DNA of 64,000 bases from Halosimplex salinum (GTDB lineage: Archaea; Halobacteriota; Halobacteria; Halobacteriales; Haloarculaceae): positions 1-64,000 of the forward strand of contig NZ_QWGG01000001.1 in the NCBI RefSeq assembly GCF_003730195.1, read 5' to 3'. Each line of letters opens with the position of its first letter. The first letter of the stretch is position 1. This document shows positions 1 through 8,034 of this stretch, one piece after another. The notes below the pieces were generated by a model that was given only the letters and a program-made list of their open reading frames with translations, did not search any database and was not told where the DNA came from. Both the position numbers and the translations under genes were made by a program.

Positions 1-17
1 CCGACGCATAAGCCGGG

Positions 18-56
18 ATGAGGAGGCATTGGTGGACACAGCCGTTGCCTCCTCAT
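18..56. repeat. perfect 11-bp inverted repeat (hairpin)
   Basis: ATGAGGAGGCA at 18-28 pairs with TGCCTCCTCAT at 46-56 across a 17-nt loop. It sits just before the decayed helix-hairpin-helix fragment and could be a terminator of a gene lying left of the window. No T-run follows the second arm directly, so the role is unproven. Confidence 0.5.
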
Positions 57-111
57 TGCTCTCAAAAAGATGCCTCGATAAGCCGCCGCTGTCACGTGGT
101 TCGTCTCCTAA

Positions 112-408
112 CTAAAGACGGATGACCAAGCCACCTTTGACCCTTCTCGTGAAGAAGAAATCCGTGATCAGTTCCGTGAAATGGTTATTGACGCCTTCGG
201 GAACTATCTAAACCCGGTTGAGATGCGGGAGCAGGACATTAAAAATACAGAGCTGTCAGATATTAAGGGAATCAGCAACGGATTAGTTGAGACACTGAAT
301 GATAACGGCTACGAGTCAATTGAAGATGTTCGTGCGGCCTCAGTTGAGGAGCTGTGTCAACTCGACGGCATCGGCGAGACAACTGCGGAACGACTGGTGG
401 ACGCATAA
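112..408 (+). pseudogene. helix-hairpin-helix protein fragment (start missing)
   Basis: The open frame runs from just after a TAA at 109-111 to the TAA at 406-408, but the first ATG is at 181, so about 23 upstream codons are open with no start. The C-terminal 50 residues contain a helix-hairpin-helix unit (SDIKGISNGLVETLNDNGY, then LDGIGETTAERLVDA), a non-specific DNA-binding fold. The base composition is visibly more AT-rich than the neighbouring chromosome, which suggests transferred DNA. Either a short 75-residue protein starts at 181, or this is the 3' end of a larger virus- or plasmid-type gene; the start-less upstream coding stretch favours the latter. No specific function can be assigned. 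Confidence 0.5.
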
Positions 409-500
409 CAGCCACTCTTCTTATAGGTCGGCAGTTACGCACTATACCGCCTCGGTCGCGACATAGGGCGGTGCTTGCTAATGTGTATCTCCGTCCGCAA

Positions 501-776
501 TCAGAAAATGAAGCGCAAGGGTAGGAGTTCGGACCAGAATAGGAATCCAGCAAGAATCCCTGCGACGTAAGGGATGCCGAAACTAAGCGCGACGAGCAGA
601 TAGATGATACTTCCGGTGAAACGGTCCTCCCAGTAGGCCACGAGGAGGAGTCCGACGAGCGTGAACTGGGAGGTCCACAGGTCTTCGGAATGCTCGTAAT
701 ACACCGTTTCCGCGGCGTCGCCGAGCCAGTCCTCGTCTTTGATCAGCGCGAGCAGGAAGTCGGCCTCGACGTACAT
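501..776 (-). pseudogene. truncated VapC PIN toxin fused to membrane-protein tail
   Basis: Residues 1-51 (MYVEADFLLALIKDEDW, then LWTSQFTL) match the N-terminus of haloarchaeal VapC PIN-domain ribonucleases, including the first catalytic Asp at position 6. From about residue 52 (base 623 downward) the PIN pattern stops and the frame encodes two hydrophobic segments (SIIYLLVALSFGIPYVAGI and FLFWSELLPLRFIF) that look like the C-terminus of an unrelated small membrane protein. The remaining acidic PIN residues are missing, so toxin activity is not expected. The ATG directly follows the stop codon of the antitoxin gene (TGA-ATG), the usual vapBC arrangement. The most economical reading is a deletion that joined two genes. 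Confidence 0.7.
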
Positions 777-1007
777 TCAGCGACCGGCCTCGTCAAGCGC
801 GTCTCCGCGCGCTGACTCAGGGAGTTCGTCGGCCGATCGGTCGACGTCGGCGAACTCCTCGCGGAGCGCCGAGAGCGGGTCGTCAGCGACCGGTACCAGC
901 TTGATCCCGCTGTGTAACTCGACGATCCGATAGCGTTCGCCGTACTGCTCTCTGCTCTCTCTAGGGAGCTTCAATCGCCCACAGTCGTCCAGCGTCGCCT
1001 CTGTCAC
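777..1007 (-). CDS. vapB: AbrB/VapB-type antitoxin
   Basis: This 76-residue protein has a short swapped-hairpin AbrB-type DNA-binding N-terminus (TEATLDDCGRLKLPRESREQYGERYRI) followed by an acidic C-terminal tail that in this family wraps the PIN toxin. The GTG at 1007 is chosen because it puts the conserved GRLKLP motif at the expected distance from the start; a longer upstream open frame is not family-like. It lies immediately upstream of the truncated toxin, so it now looks like an orphan antitoxin that may still repress its own promoter. The family assignment is confident; present activity is inferred. Confidence 0.8.
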   Translation of the reverse strand: MTEATLDDCGRLKLPRESREQYGERYRIVELHSGIKLVPVADDPLSALREEFADVDRSADELPESARGDALDEAGR

Positions 1008-1150
1008 ACGCTCGAATACGAGAGGGAAACTGGTCAATGTTCCCACGGCGACAGAGCTTACCCATCTGTCGATGGACGCCCATCCCCGCAATCTCACCAC
1101 CACGCGCCCGCCGGCGGGCCGGTTTTCCGGCCGAGACTCCAAGGGAGCGT

Positions 1151-2310
1151 ATGGTCACGCTCGCAGACGCCCGTCGATTCGTGAAGCGAGTGTTCGCCGA
1201 CGTCTCCGAGAAGAACGTCACGTTCATGGCCGCCGGGCTGGCGTACAACGCCTTCATCTCGCTGGCGCCGCTGTTGTTCGTCCTCTTCATCGCGCTCAAC
1301 GTCGTCGGCGGGGGACTCGAGGACCGTGTCGTCTCAGCGGCCCAGGAGTGGCTCCCCGGTCCGATCGCGGAGGTGGTCGCGGAACTGTTCGCGGGGGACC
1401 CGTCGGCCGGCGGCGCCTCCGTGATCGGGCTCGTCGTGCTGATCTGGGGAGCGCTCAAGATCTTCCGCGGCCTCGACACCGCCTTCTCGGAGATCTACGA
1501 GACGACCGGGAGGAACTCGTTCCTCGACAAACTGCGGGACGGGCTGGTCGTCTTCGTCGCGCTCGTCCTCGCGGTGCTGGCGACGGTCGGCGTCAGCGCC
1601 GCGGTGGCGCTGTTCGCGGACACGGTCCCGCTGCTCAGCTACACGTCGCCGCTCGTCCTGCTCGGCGGCCTCCTCCTGGCCTTCCTCCCGATGTACTACG
1701 TCTTCCCCGACGCGGACCTCGGGATCAGGGACGTCTTGCCGGGCGCGGCGTTCGCCGCGGTCGGCTGGGCGGCCTTCCAGAGCCTCTTCCAGGTGTATCT
1801 CGCGTTCAGCGACCCGGGGTCGGGCAGCTTCTTCGGCGGCGTCATCGTCGTCGTCACGTACCTCTACTTCTCGGCGCTGGTCCTCCTGCTCGGCGCGGTG
1901 ATAAATGCAGTCACGGGCGACCACTCCTCCGGCCGCCCCGGCGGCGGGGGGGGGGGGGGGGGGGGCCCCCCCCCCCCCGGGGGGGGCCCCCCCCCCCCCC
2001 CGCCCGCCCGGGGGGGGGCGGCCGGGGGGCGCCCGACCCTCAGACCGTACGGGAAGCCACGTTCACCCGCGAGCAGCTCGGTGCCTACCTCCGCGGACTC
2101 GACGAACGAGTGACCGCTCGCTACGACGCCGCGAACGTCGGGTCCGACGAGGCGGGGCCACCGCGGCCGGAGGGACCGGTCCAGCTCCTCGAGTCCGTCG
2201 AGAACGAGGCGGACGGTCGCCGGTGGACGGTCCAGCTCAGCTGGCCGGTCAGCGACGAGCGCCCCGCCGACGAGGGCCCCGAGTCGACCGCCACGCCCGC
2301 AGACGACTGA
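1151..2310 (+). CDS. YihY/UPF0761-family membrane protein, frame broken by G/C tract
   Basis: The ATG at 1151 opens a YihY-family (formerly RNase BN-like) integral membrane protein. FMAAGLAYNAFISLAPLLF marks TM1, several more TM helices follow, and WGALKIFRGLDTAFSEIYET is the family signature. The reading is clean to about codon 260, then enters alternating poly-G and poly-C runs (1946-2018). After the tract the family's soluble C-terminus (TVREATFTREQLGAYLRGLD to the stop at 2308-2310) continues in a different frame, while the original frame stops at 2111-2113. The frames differ as if one base were missing or two added. The homopolymer tract looks like a sequencing/assembly artefact, so the gene is probably intact in the organism. 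Confidence 0.8.
1946..2018. repeat. alternating poly-G/poly-C homopolymer tract
   Basis: The order is G20 (1946-1965), C13 (1966-1978), G8 (1979-1986), C15 (1987-2001), then short C runs and G9 (2010-2018). Nothing similar occurs elsewhere in the window. It falls inside a coding region and coincides with a frame change, as expected for poly-G read artefacts or an unresolved low-coverage patch rather than real DNA. Confidence 0.9.
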
Positions 2311-2315
2311 GCGCT

Positions 2316-3218
2316 TCAGCCGCCGTCGTCGACGGCGATCCGACCCTGAAGCTCCTGTTCCGGCGCCGGACTGATCGTGATGTCGGCGGCCTCGAACCGC
2401 TCGGTGACCGCCGTCGCGAACGCCGAGCGAGCCGAGAGCACCTCGGCCTGACGGACGTCTGTCAGCCAGAAGTGGACGCGGAGGACGACGGCGTCGTCGC
2501 CGAGTTCGTCGACGAAGGCCACCGGTTCCGGGTCGGTGACCACCGCGTCGAGTTCGCGGGCGACGTCGACGAGGAGCGCGGCGGCCTCGTCGGGGTCGTC
2601 GGCGTAGTCGATGTCGACCCGCTGGACGACGCGATAGCGGTTCCGGCCGAACGGACGGGTGATCGGCTGTCCGGTGAGGATGGTGTTCGGGACGGTCACG
2701 AGCGCGCCGTCGGGGTTCTCGACGCGGGTGACCCGGAGGGTTATCGCCTCGACGGTCCCCTCGCCGTCCTCCCACTGGATGTAATCGCCGACGCTGAACT
2801 CGGGGTCGAACACGAGGACGAGGCCGCTGACGAGCGAGCCGACGACGCTCTGCGCGGCGACGCCGACCGCGAGCGTCCCCGCGGCGACGACGAGCGCCGA
2901 GCCCGTGAGGACGTTCGCGTACCCCGCTACGCCGGCGCCGACGACGAGCGCGAGCAGGACGACGAGCACGCGGACGTATCGAGTGATCGCGTCCTGGATG
3001 GTCGGGTTGTCGCGGTTGCGGCGGCGGACGACGCGACTGATAGCGGGTTCGAGGAGGTACCAGCCGAGGAGGAGGACGACGATAGTACCGACGACGAACC
3101 ACGCTCCGCGGACGACCGTCGGCGCGAAGTCGACGAGTTCGTCGGGGCCGACGCCGGGCGTCGGTGACGGTGTCGGCGTCGCGGTCTGGGCAACCGCGTG
3201 CGCGACGGACGCGACCAT
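2316..3218 (-). CDS. small-conductance mechanosensitive channel (MscS family)
   Basis: The 300-residue protein has an N-terminal hydrophobic region, two TM helices (about 38-58 and 84-104) and a pore helix rich in Gly/Ala (TLAVGVAAQSVVGSLVSGLV). The canonical MscS beta-domain entry FDPEFSVGDYIQWEDGEGTVEAI and the VPNTILTGQPITRP segment follow, and then the cytoplasmic C-terminal domain. These channels open under membrane tension and release solutes during osmotic downshock, which is relevant in a halophile. Its stop is 5 bp from the convergent end of the YihY gene, so the two genes end tail to tail. The start ATG at 3218 fits the family length. Confidence 0.9.
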   Translation of the reverse strand: MVASVAHAVAQTATPTPSPTPGVGPDELVDFAPTVVRGAWFVVGTIVVLLLGWYLLEPAISRVVRRRNRDNPTIQDAITRYVRVLVVLLALVVGAGVAGYANVLTGSALVVAAGTLAVGVAAQSVVGSLVSGLVLVFDPEFSVGDYIQWEDGEGTVEAITLRVTRVENPDGALVTVPNTILTGQPITRPFGRNRYRVVQRVDIDYADDPDEAAALLVDVARELDAVVTDPEPVAFVDELGDDAVVLRVHFWLTDVRQAEVLSARSAFATAVTERFEAADITISPAPEQELQGRIAVDDGG

Positions 3219-3410
3219 GCCGCGACGCCCGTCGCCCGCGGACTAAGGTATGCGGCGAGTACCGGCGGGCTCCCCTCTGCGACCGCGCCAGTTACCGACC
3301 GCCAGCGCCGGAACGGCGCCGGTGGGACCGGGAACGGCTCCGGTGGAACTCGGAACGGTCGTCGTCGGAACAACAGAAAGCACTTTCCGACGGAGCGTTA
3401 CCGACCGGGC

Positions 3411-3962
3411 ATGGCAGACACGAAACGGGTCGCCGGAGGCGGTCTCGCAGGGGGAATCGCGGCGTGGGTCGTCGGCTATCTCGTCGTCTACCTCCTCAAC
3501 GCGAGCGAGATCGAGAACTCGCTCGGGTCGGGGGTTCTGGAGGCGCTGACGAACGAGAACGTCACGTGGAAGCTCGTCGGGTGGATCTTCTACAACGCGC
3601 ACAACGTCACCGTCAAGATCCCCGGGCTGTTCGGCCAGACGTCACAGAACTTCGTCGCCGGGAGCGAGGAAGCGGCGCTGACCGCGCTGTTCGTGGTCCC
3701 GCCGGTCCTGTTGGTCGCGGCCGGCGTCGCCGCCGCCTGGAACACCGCCGCGGACCCGACGACCGCGGCGCGAAACGGTGCCGGCGTCGTCCTCGGGTAC
3801 CTCCCGCTGTCGGTGCTCGGCGTGTTCCTCTTCGCCGTCTCGGTCGGCGACGCGACGGCGGGCCCGAACCTCGTCACCGGCGCCCTGCTGGCGGGAGCCG
3901 TCTACCCGTTCGTGTTCGGCGCCGTCGGCGGGCTGGTCGGCGGGCACCTCTCCGCGGAGTAG
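3411..3962 (+). CDS. haloarchaeal multi-pass membrane protein of unknown function
   Basis: The ATG at 3411 gives a 183-residue protein (MADTKRVAGGGLAGGIAAWV). It has four or more hydrophobic segments: about 8-28, a long one at 88-109, one at 122-142 and one at 151-175. A polar extracytoplasmic stretch with two NVT/NVT-type sequons (NENVTW, AHNVTV) lies between the first two helices. No catalytic motif is visible and I do not recognise a named function. An earlier in-frame start would add about 70 Arg/Gly-rich residues untypical of a membrane protein, so it is rejected. It lies between the divergent MscS gene and the XRE regulator and seems to stand alone. Confidence 0.75.
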   Translation: MADTKRVAGGGLAGGIAAWVVGYLVVYLLNASEIENSLGSGVLEALTNENVTWKLVGWIFYNAHNVTVKIPGLFGQTSQNFVAGSEEAALTALFVVPPVLLVAAGVAAAWNTAADPTTAARNGAGVVLGYLPLSVLGVFLFAVSVGDATAGPNLVTGALLAGAVYPFVFGAVGGLVGGHLSAE

Positions 3963-4051
3963 GACGGACCGGTCCGACGGGTCCCCGGTCGCTCTCTCCG
4001 GGTTCCGGCGGTCCGACACCCTTTTGTCGACAGTCGTCGATCACTTGCCAA

Positions 4052-4759
4052 ATGGGCCAGGGACAGCGTCGCGAACTGGCGGAGAAGATCGCCGGCGAGA
4101 TCGCTCTCAGCGACGACCCCGGCGGGACGCTCCGCAAGTGGCGTACGGACTTCGAAGTGGCACAGACGGAACTCGCGGCCGAACTCGACGTCTCGCCGTC
4201 GGTCGTCTCCGACTACGAGAGCGGCCGCCGCGAGAGCCCGGGGATCGGCGTCGTCAAGCGGACCGTCGAGGCGATGCTCGACATCGACGAGCGCCGCGGC
4301 GGGAGCCACATCCGACAGCACGCCCGGGTCCTCTCGGCGGGCTTCGACGCCGAGATCGTCCAGGACCTCCGTGAGTACCCGGCCGCCGTCGCCGTCGACG
4401 ACTTCTACGAGGCCATCGGCGCCACCGAGATCGTCGGCGGCTCGCAGGACACCGTCGCCGGCCACACGGTCATCGACAGCATTCAGGCCATCTCGCGGCT
4501 CTCCTCCGAGGAGTTCTACCGACTGTACGGCCAGTCGACCAACCGCGCGCTCGTGTTCACGAACGTCACCAGCGGCGAGGGCGCGATGGTCGCGCTCAGA
4601 GTGTTGAACCCGACGCCCAACGCCGTCGTCCTCCAGGGCCTCGACGACGAGAGCGTCTGGGAACACGCTGACGACCTCGCCCGCATCGACGGCTACTCGC
4701 TGGCCGCCTGTCCGACCAACCTCGACGAGATGCTCGCCCGGATCCGCGACCTCCCGTAG
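4052..4759 (+). CDS. XRE-family helix-turn-helix transcriptional regulator
   Basis: The 235-residue protein starts at the ATG at 4052, about 27 nt after a TATA-like CCTTTTGTC. Residues 25-85 form a Cro/CI-type helix-turn-helix (LRKWRTDFEVAQTELAAELD, then SPSVVSDYESGRR). The remaining 150 residues are a conserved archaeal C-terminal domain (VIDSIQAISRLSSEEFYRLYGQ, NRALVFTNVTSGEGAMVALRV) thought to bind a ligand or mediate oligomerisation. It has no obvious operon partner: the next gene starts 60 bp downstream with its own spacing. The regulated genes cannot be deduced from the sequence. Confidence 0.85.
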   Translation: MGQGQRRELAEKIAGEIALSDDPGGTLRKWRTDFEVAQTELAAELDVSPSVVSDYESGRRESPGIGVVKRTVEAMLDIDERRGGSHIRQHARVLSAGFDAEIVQDLREYPAAVAVDDFYEAIGATEIVGGSQDTVAGHTVIDSIQAISRLSSEEFYRLYGQSTNRALVFTNVTSGEGAMVALRVLNPTPNAVVLQGLDDESVWEHADDLARIDGYSLAACPTNLDEMLARIRDLP

Positions 4760-4819
4760 CGTGCGACTCCGACCCACACCGGAACAACGCTCAAGAGTCG
4801 CCGGCGAGTGCCGACGGAC

Positions 4820-5344
4820 ATGAGCGGACCGGTGTTCATGACGGCCGAACGGGTGACCTTCCACCCCGTGGCGGAGGACGACCTGCCGTTCCTGCAGGAG
4901 ATCATCAACGACCCGGACGTGCGTGAGGGACTGGCTGCGACGGACCCGACCAGCATGGCCGACGAGCGCGAGTGGTTCGAATCGCTCGGCGAGGACGGCG
5001 TCCAGTTCCTGATGCGGGTCGACGGCGAGCGGGTCGGGACGATCAGCTACCGCGGCGTCAGCGAGGAGTGGGGCGTCGCCGAACTCGCGTACTTCTTCCA
5101 CCCCGACCACTGGGGCAACGGCTACGCCACCGAGTCCGTCGAGCGGATGACCGAGTACGGCTTCGCCGAGCGCCGACTCGACAAGGTCTGGGCGCGCGTG
5201 CTCGCGTTCAACGACGCCTCGGTGCGCGTCCTGGAGAAGGCCGGCTTCGAGCACGAGGGAACGCTCAGGGACCAGGCGTTCGCCCGCGGCCGTCGGGTCG
5301 ACGTGGAGCGGTACGGCCTGCTCGCTGGCGACCGGGAGGCCTGA
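4820..5344 (+). CDS. GNAT acetyltransferase (RimJ/RimL type), copy 1
   Basis: A 174-residue N-acetyltransferase of the RimJ/RimL class: an N-terminal strand (RVTFHPVAEDDLPFLQEIIND), a central strand (VGTISYRGV), the acetyl-CoA-binding motif A region (ELAYFFHPDHWGNGYATESV) and motif B (LDKVWARVLAFNDASVRVLEKAGFEHEG). The ATG at 4820 is preferred over a GTG at 4808 because it matches the second copy's N-terminus (GPVF). It transfers acetyl from acetyl-CoA to an amine; protein N-termini or small molecules are both possible. It is followed after 3 bp by a paralogous gene, so the two form an operon from tandem duplication. Confidence 0.85.
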   Translation: MSGPVFMTAERVTFHPVAEDDLPFLQEIINDPDVREGLAATDPTSMADEREWFESLGEDGVQFLMRVDGERVGTISYRGVSEEWGVAELAYFFHPDHWGNGYATESVERMTEYGFAERRLDKVWARVLAFNDASVRVLEKAGFEHEGTLRDQAFARGRRVDVERYGLLAGDREA

Positions 5345-5347
5345 CGG

Positions 5348-5917
5348 GTGCCGGGCCCCGTCTTCCTCCGCGGCGACGGCGTGACGCTCCACCCCGTCGA
5401 GGAGTCCGACGTGGACTTCTGTACGCGCCTCGTGAACGACCCCGAAGTCCGGCACGGGCTCTCGATCGCCCGGCCGAAACGCCACGACGAGGAGCGCGAG
5501 TTCCGCGTCGAGGCCGACGACGACGTGGTCCCGTTCGTCGTCTGTGCCGGCGACGTTGCGGACGATCCAGCGGACGGCGAACGCCTCGCCTCCCCGGACG
5601 ACAGCGACCGCGTCGGCGTCGTCGACCTCGTGGACGTCGACGAGCAGTTCGGCAACGCCGAAGTGGGCTACTTCTTCGCGCCCGAGGCGTGGGGCAACGG
5701 CTACGCCACCGCGGCCGTCGAGCGGGTCGTCGAGTACGCCTTCGCCGAGCGGCGACTACACAGGGTCCACGCCCGCGTGTTCGAGTTCAACGAGGGGTCG
5801 GCCCGCGTCCTCGAGAAGGTCGGCTTCGAGCGCGAGGGCGTCCTGCGCGAACAGGCGTACATGCACGGCGAGTACGTCGACACCATCCGCTACGGCCTGC
5901 TCGAATCGGAGTGGTGA
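5348..5917 (+). CDS. GNAT acetyltransferase (RimJ/RimL type), copy 2
   Basis: This 189-residue paralogue of the preceding gene has the same order of motifs (GPVFLRGDGVTLHPVEESDVD, EVGYFFAPEAWGNGYATAAVERVVEYAFAERR in two adjacent parts, FNEGSARVLEKVGFEREGVL). It differs by an acidic insert around residues 72-98 (DVADDPADGERLASPDDSDR), which probably forms a surface loop near the substrate cleft. The GTG start at 5348 lies 3 bp after the upstream TGA, implying translational coupling. Substrate preferences of the two copies may have diverged; neither can be predicted from sequence. Confidence 0.85.
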   Translation: MPGPVFLRGDGVTLHPVEESDVDFCTRLVNDPEVRHGLSIARPKRHDEEREFRVEADDDVVPFVVCAGDVADDPADGERLASPDDSDRVGVVDLVDVDEQFGNAEVGYFFAPEAWGNGYATAAVERVVEYAFAERRLHRVHARVFEFNEGSARVLEKVGFEREGVLREQAYMHGEYVDTIRYGLLESEW

Positions 5918-5951
5918 CGGGAGCCTCTCGACCGGCCGACACCGGTCTCCG

Positions 5952-6656
5952 TCACTCGATCGGGGGGTATTCGTACCCGTCTCCGTCGTCGTCCGAGTCC
6001 GTCTCCGAACCGGCCCCGTCGTCGCCTGTGGCCGTCTCCGTCCCGTCGCCTGTGGCCGTCTCCGGCCCGTCGGGCCGGACGACCGTCCCGTCGGGCCGGA
6101 GCACCCACCACACGTCGTTCGCTCCCTGCCCGTTGGCGTCGCCGGGCTCCTCGTCGCTGGCGAAGTAGTACAGCGGCCAGCCGTCCGCCGCGACCTGCAC
6201 TGACCCGTCCTCGCGTTCGAACGTCGTCACCTCCGCGGACACCTCGGATCCAGCGCTCACCGCGGACGCGTCTTCGACGGTGAGCGGCGGCCACGCCTCT
6301 GCACAGCCGTCGTAGCACGTGCTCGCGCCCTCTCCCCGCGTATCCGAGTCGAACATGTACAGCGTCATCCCCTCGCCGTCGACGAGGATCTCCCCGAGAT
6401 CGGGATGGGAGTCGACCCGGACGAGCGCGTCGGCCGCTTCGGTCGCTGGCTCCGTCGTCGCCCTGGGCGTCTCGGTAGGTGTCGCGGTCGCCGATTCCGT
6501 CGGCGTCTCGGTCGGCGTTTCGGTCGTCTGCGTCTCCGCCCCCGGCCCGGCGGCCCCGTCGTCGGGTGTCTCTGTCGCGTCGTCGTCACCGCCACAGTCG
6601 GCGAGCGTGACGGTCGTTACGGTCGCCGCCAGCACCTGGCGTCGGGTGGGCTCCAT
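5952..6656 (-). CDS. Tat-exported lipoprotein with secreted repeat domain (COG4315-like)
   Basis: The N-terminus has a twin-arginine signal (TRRQVLAATVTTVTLADC) ending in a lipobox-like LADC, so it is probably exported folded and lipid-anchored. Residues 25-75 are a Thr/Glu/Pro-rich linker typical of haloarchaeal surface lipoproteins. From about residue 80 there are two copies of the short secreted-repeat motif (PF03640 type): GEILVDGEGMTLYMFDSDTR with CYDGCAEAWPPL, then VQVAADGWPLYYFASDEEPGD. Function is unknown; bacterial relatives are small exported proteins. A TATA-like element at 6684-6692 places transcription start almost at the ATG. The C-terminal tail is Asp/Glu/Thr-rich. Confidence 0.85.
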   Translation of the reverse strand: MEPTRRQVLAATVTTVTLADCGGDDDATETPDDGAAGPGAETQTTETPTETPTESATATPTETPRATTEPATEAADALVRVDSHPDLGEILVDGEGMTLYMFDSDTRGEGASTCYDGCAEAWPPLTVEDASAVSAGSEVSAEVTTFEREDGSVQVAADGWPLYYFASDEEPGDANGQGANDVWWVLRPDGTVVRPDGPETATGDGTETATGDDGAGSETDSDDDGDGYEYPPIE

Positions 6657-6683
6657 GATCGAACCGACTCCAATAGGATTGAT

Positions 6684-6692
6684 GATATTTTT
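6684..6692 (-). promoter_or_regulatory. TATA element for the 6656 lipoprotein gene
   Basis: Read on the minus strand, AAAATATC is centred about 28-31 nt before the ATG at 6656, which predicts a leaderless or near-leaderless transcript. Confidence 0.5.
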
Positions 6693-6771
6693 CCGAACTC
6701 AGTCCGAAATCTCTCCGGGGTGGAACCGAGGTGGCACCGAAGTCCGGACGAGCGGGCGCGCGACGGGGCGA

Positions 6772-7911
6772 CTACAGGCCGAGTTCGCGGCCGAGGACGA
6801 GCCGCTGGATCTCGCTCGTCCCCTCGCCGATCTCCATGAGTTTGGCGTCGCGGAAGAAGCGCTGGGGGGCGAAGTCGGTGGTGTAGCCGTAGCCGCCCAG
6901 CACCTGTACGGCGTCCTCGGCGACCTCCCGGGATATCTCCGAGGCGTCGAGTTTCGCCATCGAGGACAGGCGCGTCACGTCCTCCCCTTCGTCGTACTTC
7001 ACGGCGGCCTTGTGGGTGAGCAGGCGCGCCCGTTCGATCTTGCGGTCCATCGCGACGAGCATGTCCCGGACGGCGTCGAACTCGCCGATGGGCTGGCCGA
7101 ACTGCTCGCGCTCCTTCGCGTAGGAGAGCGCCGCCTCGAAGGCTCCCTGTGCGAGCCCGACCGAGAGCGCCGCGATGGAGATCCGGCCGCCGTCGAGCGT
7201 CTTCTTCGTCTGGTCCCAGCCCTCGCCGGGCTCGCCGAGGATGCGGTCCTCGGGGATCCGCACGTCCGAGAGCGTGATCTCGCACGTCGGCGAGGCGTTG
7301 AGCCCCATCTTGTCCCACACGGCCGATATCTCGAACCCGTCGTCCTCCGGGTCGACGATAAAGGTCGAGATGCCGTCGTAGCCCGCACCGGGTTCGGTGA
7401 CCGCCTTCACCAAGACCGAGCCCGCGACGTTGGCGTTCGTGATGAACTGCTTCGTCCCGTTCAGCACCCACTCGTCGCCGTTCCGTTCAGCAGTGGTGTC
7501 CATGTCCGACGCGTCGGATCCGGACCCGGGTTCCGTGAGCGCCCACGACCCGACGTACTCGCCGGTCGCCAGCGGGCGGAGCCACCGCTCTTTCTGCTCC
7601 TCGGTGCCGAACAGCTCGATGGGTTTGCTCGCCAGCGAGACGTGCGCCGCGTAGGAGAGCCCGATCGAACCCGACACCCGCCCCAGTTCCTCGGTGACCA
7701 GCGCGTACATAAGCTGGTCGCCGCCCAGCCCGCCGTACTCCTCGGAGATGGGGACGCCCATCACGTCGAGCCGTGCGAGTTCGTCGAACACCTCCGCTGG
7801 GTAGCGGTGTTCGTCCTCGATGTCCTGCGCGATGGGAGCGATCTCTTCCTCGCAGAAGTCGCGCACCGTCTCCCGGATCATCCGGTGCTCGTCGGGGAGG
7901 GTGAAGTCCAT
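6772..7911 (-). CDS. acyl-CoA dehydrogenase
   Basis: A 379-residue FAD enzyme of the short/medium-chain acyl-CoA dehydrogenase family. It oxidises acyl-CoA to trans-2-enoyl-CoA and passes electrons to ETF in fatty- or branched-chain acid degradation. The N-terminal helical domain starts MDFTLPDEHRMIRETVRDF. The middle domain has the FAD/substrate signature (SWALTEPGSGSDASDMDTTA, KQFITNANVA). The C-terminal domain carries GGYGYTTDF and RDAKLMEIGEGTSEIQRLV, with the conserved catalytic-base glutamate in EGTSEIQ. The ATG at 7911 matches the family N-terminus. No beta-oxidation partner gene is adjacent, so the acyl chain preference is open. Confidence 0.95.
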   Translation of the reverse strand: MDFTLPDEHRMIRETVRDFCEEEIAPIAQDIEDEHRYPAEVFDELARLDVMGVPISEEYGGLGGDQLMYALVTEELGRVSGSIGLSYAAHVSLASKPIELFGTEEQKERWLRPLATGEYVGSWALTEPGSGSDASDMDTTAERNGDEWVLNGTKQFITNANVAGSVLVKAVTEPGAGYDGISTFIVDPEDDGFEISAVWDKMGLNASPTCEITLSDVRIPEDRILGEPGEGWDQTKKTLDGGRISIAALSVGLAQGAFEAALSYAKEREQFGQPIGEFDAVRDMLVAMDRKIERARLLTHKAAVKYDEGEDVTRLSSMAKLDASEISREVAEDAVQVLGGYGYTTDFAPQRFFRDAKLMEIGEGTSEIQRLVLGRELGL

Positions 7912-8002
7912 ACGCAAGTATTGCCGAGAATCGGAATAAAGGCTGTGTCGGGGGCGGGGCGCCGCCGGGACCTCGCCGCCGGTCGACACGTGTGACAGAA
8001 CC

Positions 8003-8010
8003 ACTAAACC
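8003..8010 (+). promoter_or_regulatory. TATA-like element before the RIO-type kinase
   Basis: ACTAAACC is centred about 28 nt upstream of the ATG at 8035, consistent with a leaderless transcript. Confidence 0.4.
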
Positions 8011-8034
8011 CGTGGAGCGTGACTCGGCGGACAG

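Noticed and set aside
1946-2018. A genuine Gly/Pro-rich linker in the YihY protein
   Set aside because: Pure homopolymer codons (GGG and CCC only) and the frame change make a sequencing artefact more likely than a real low-complexity domain.
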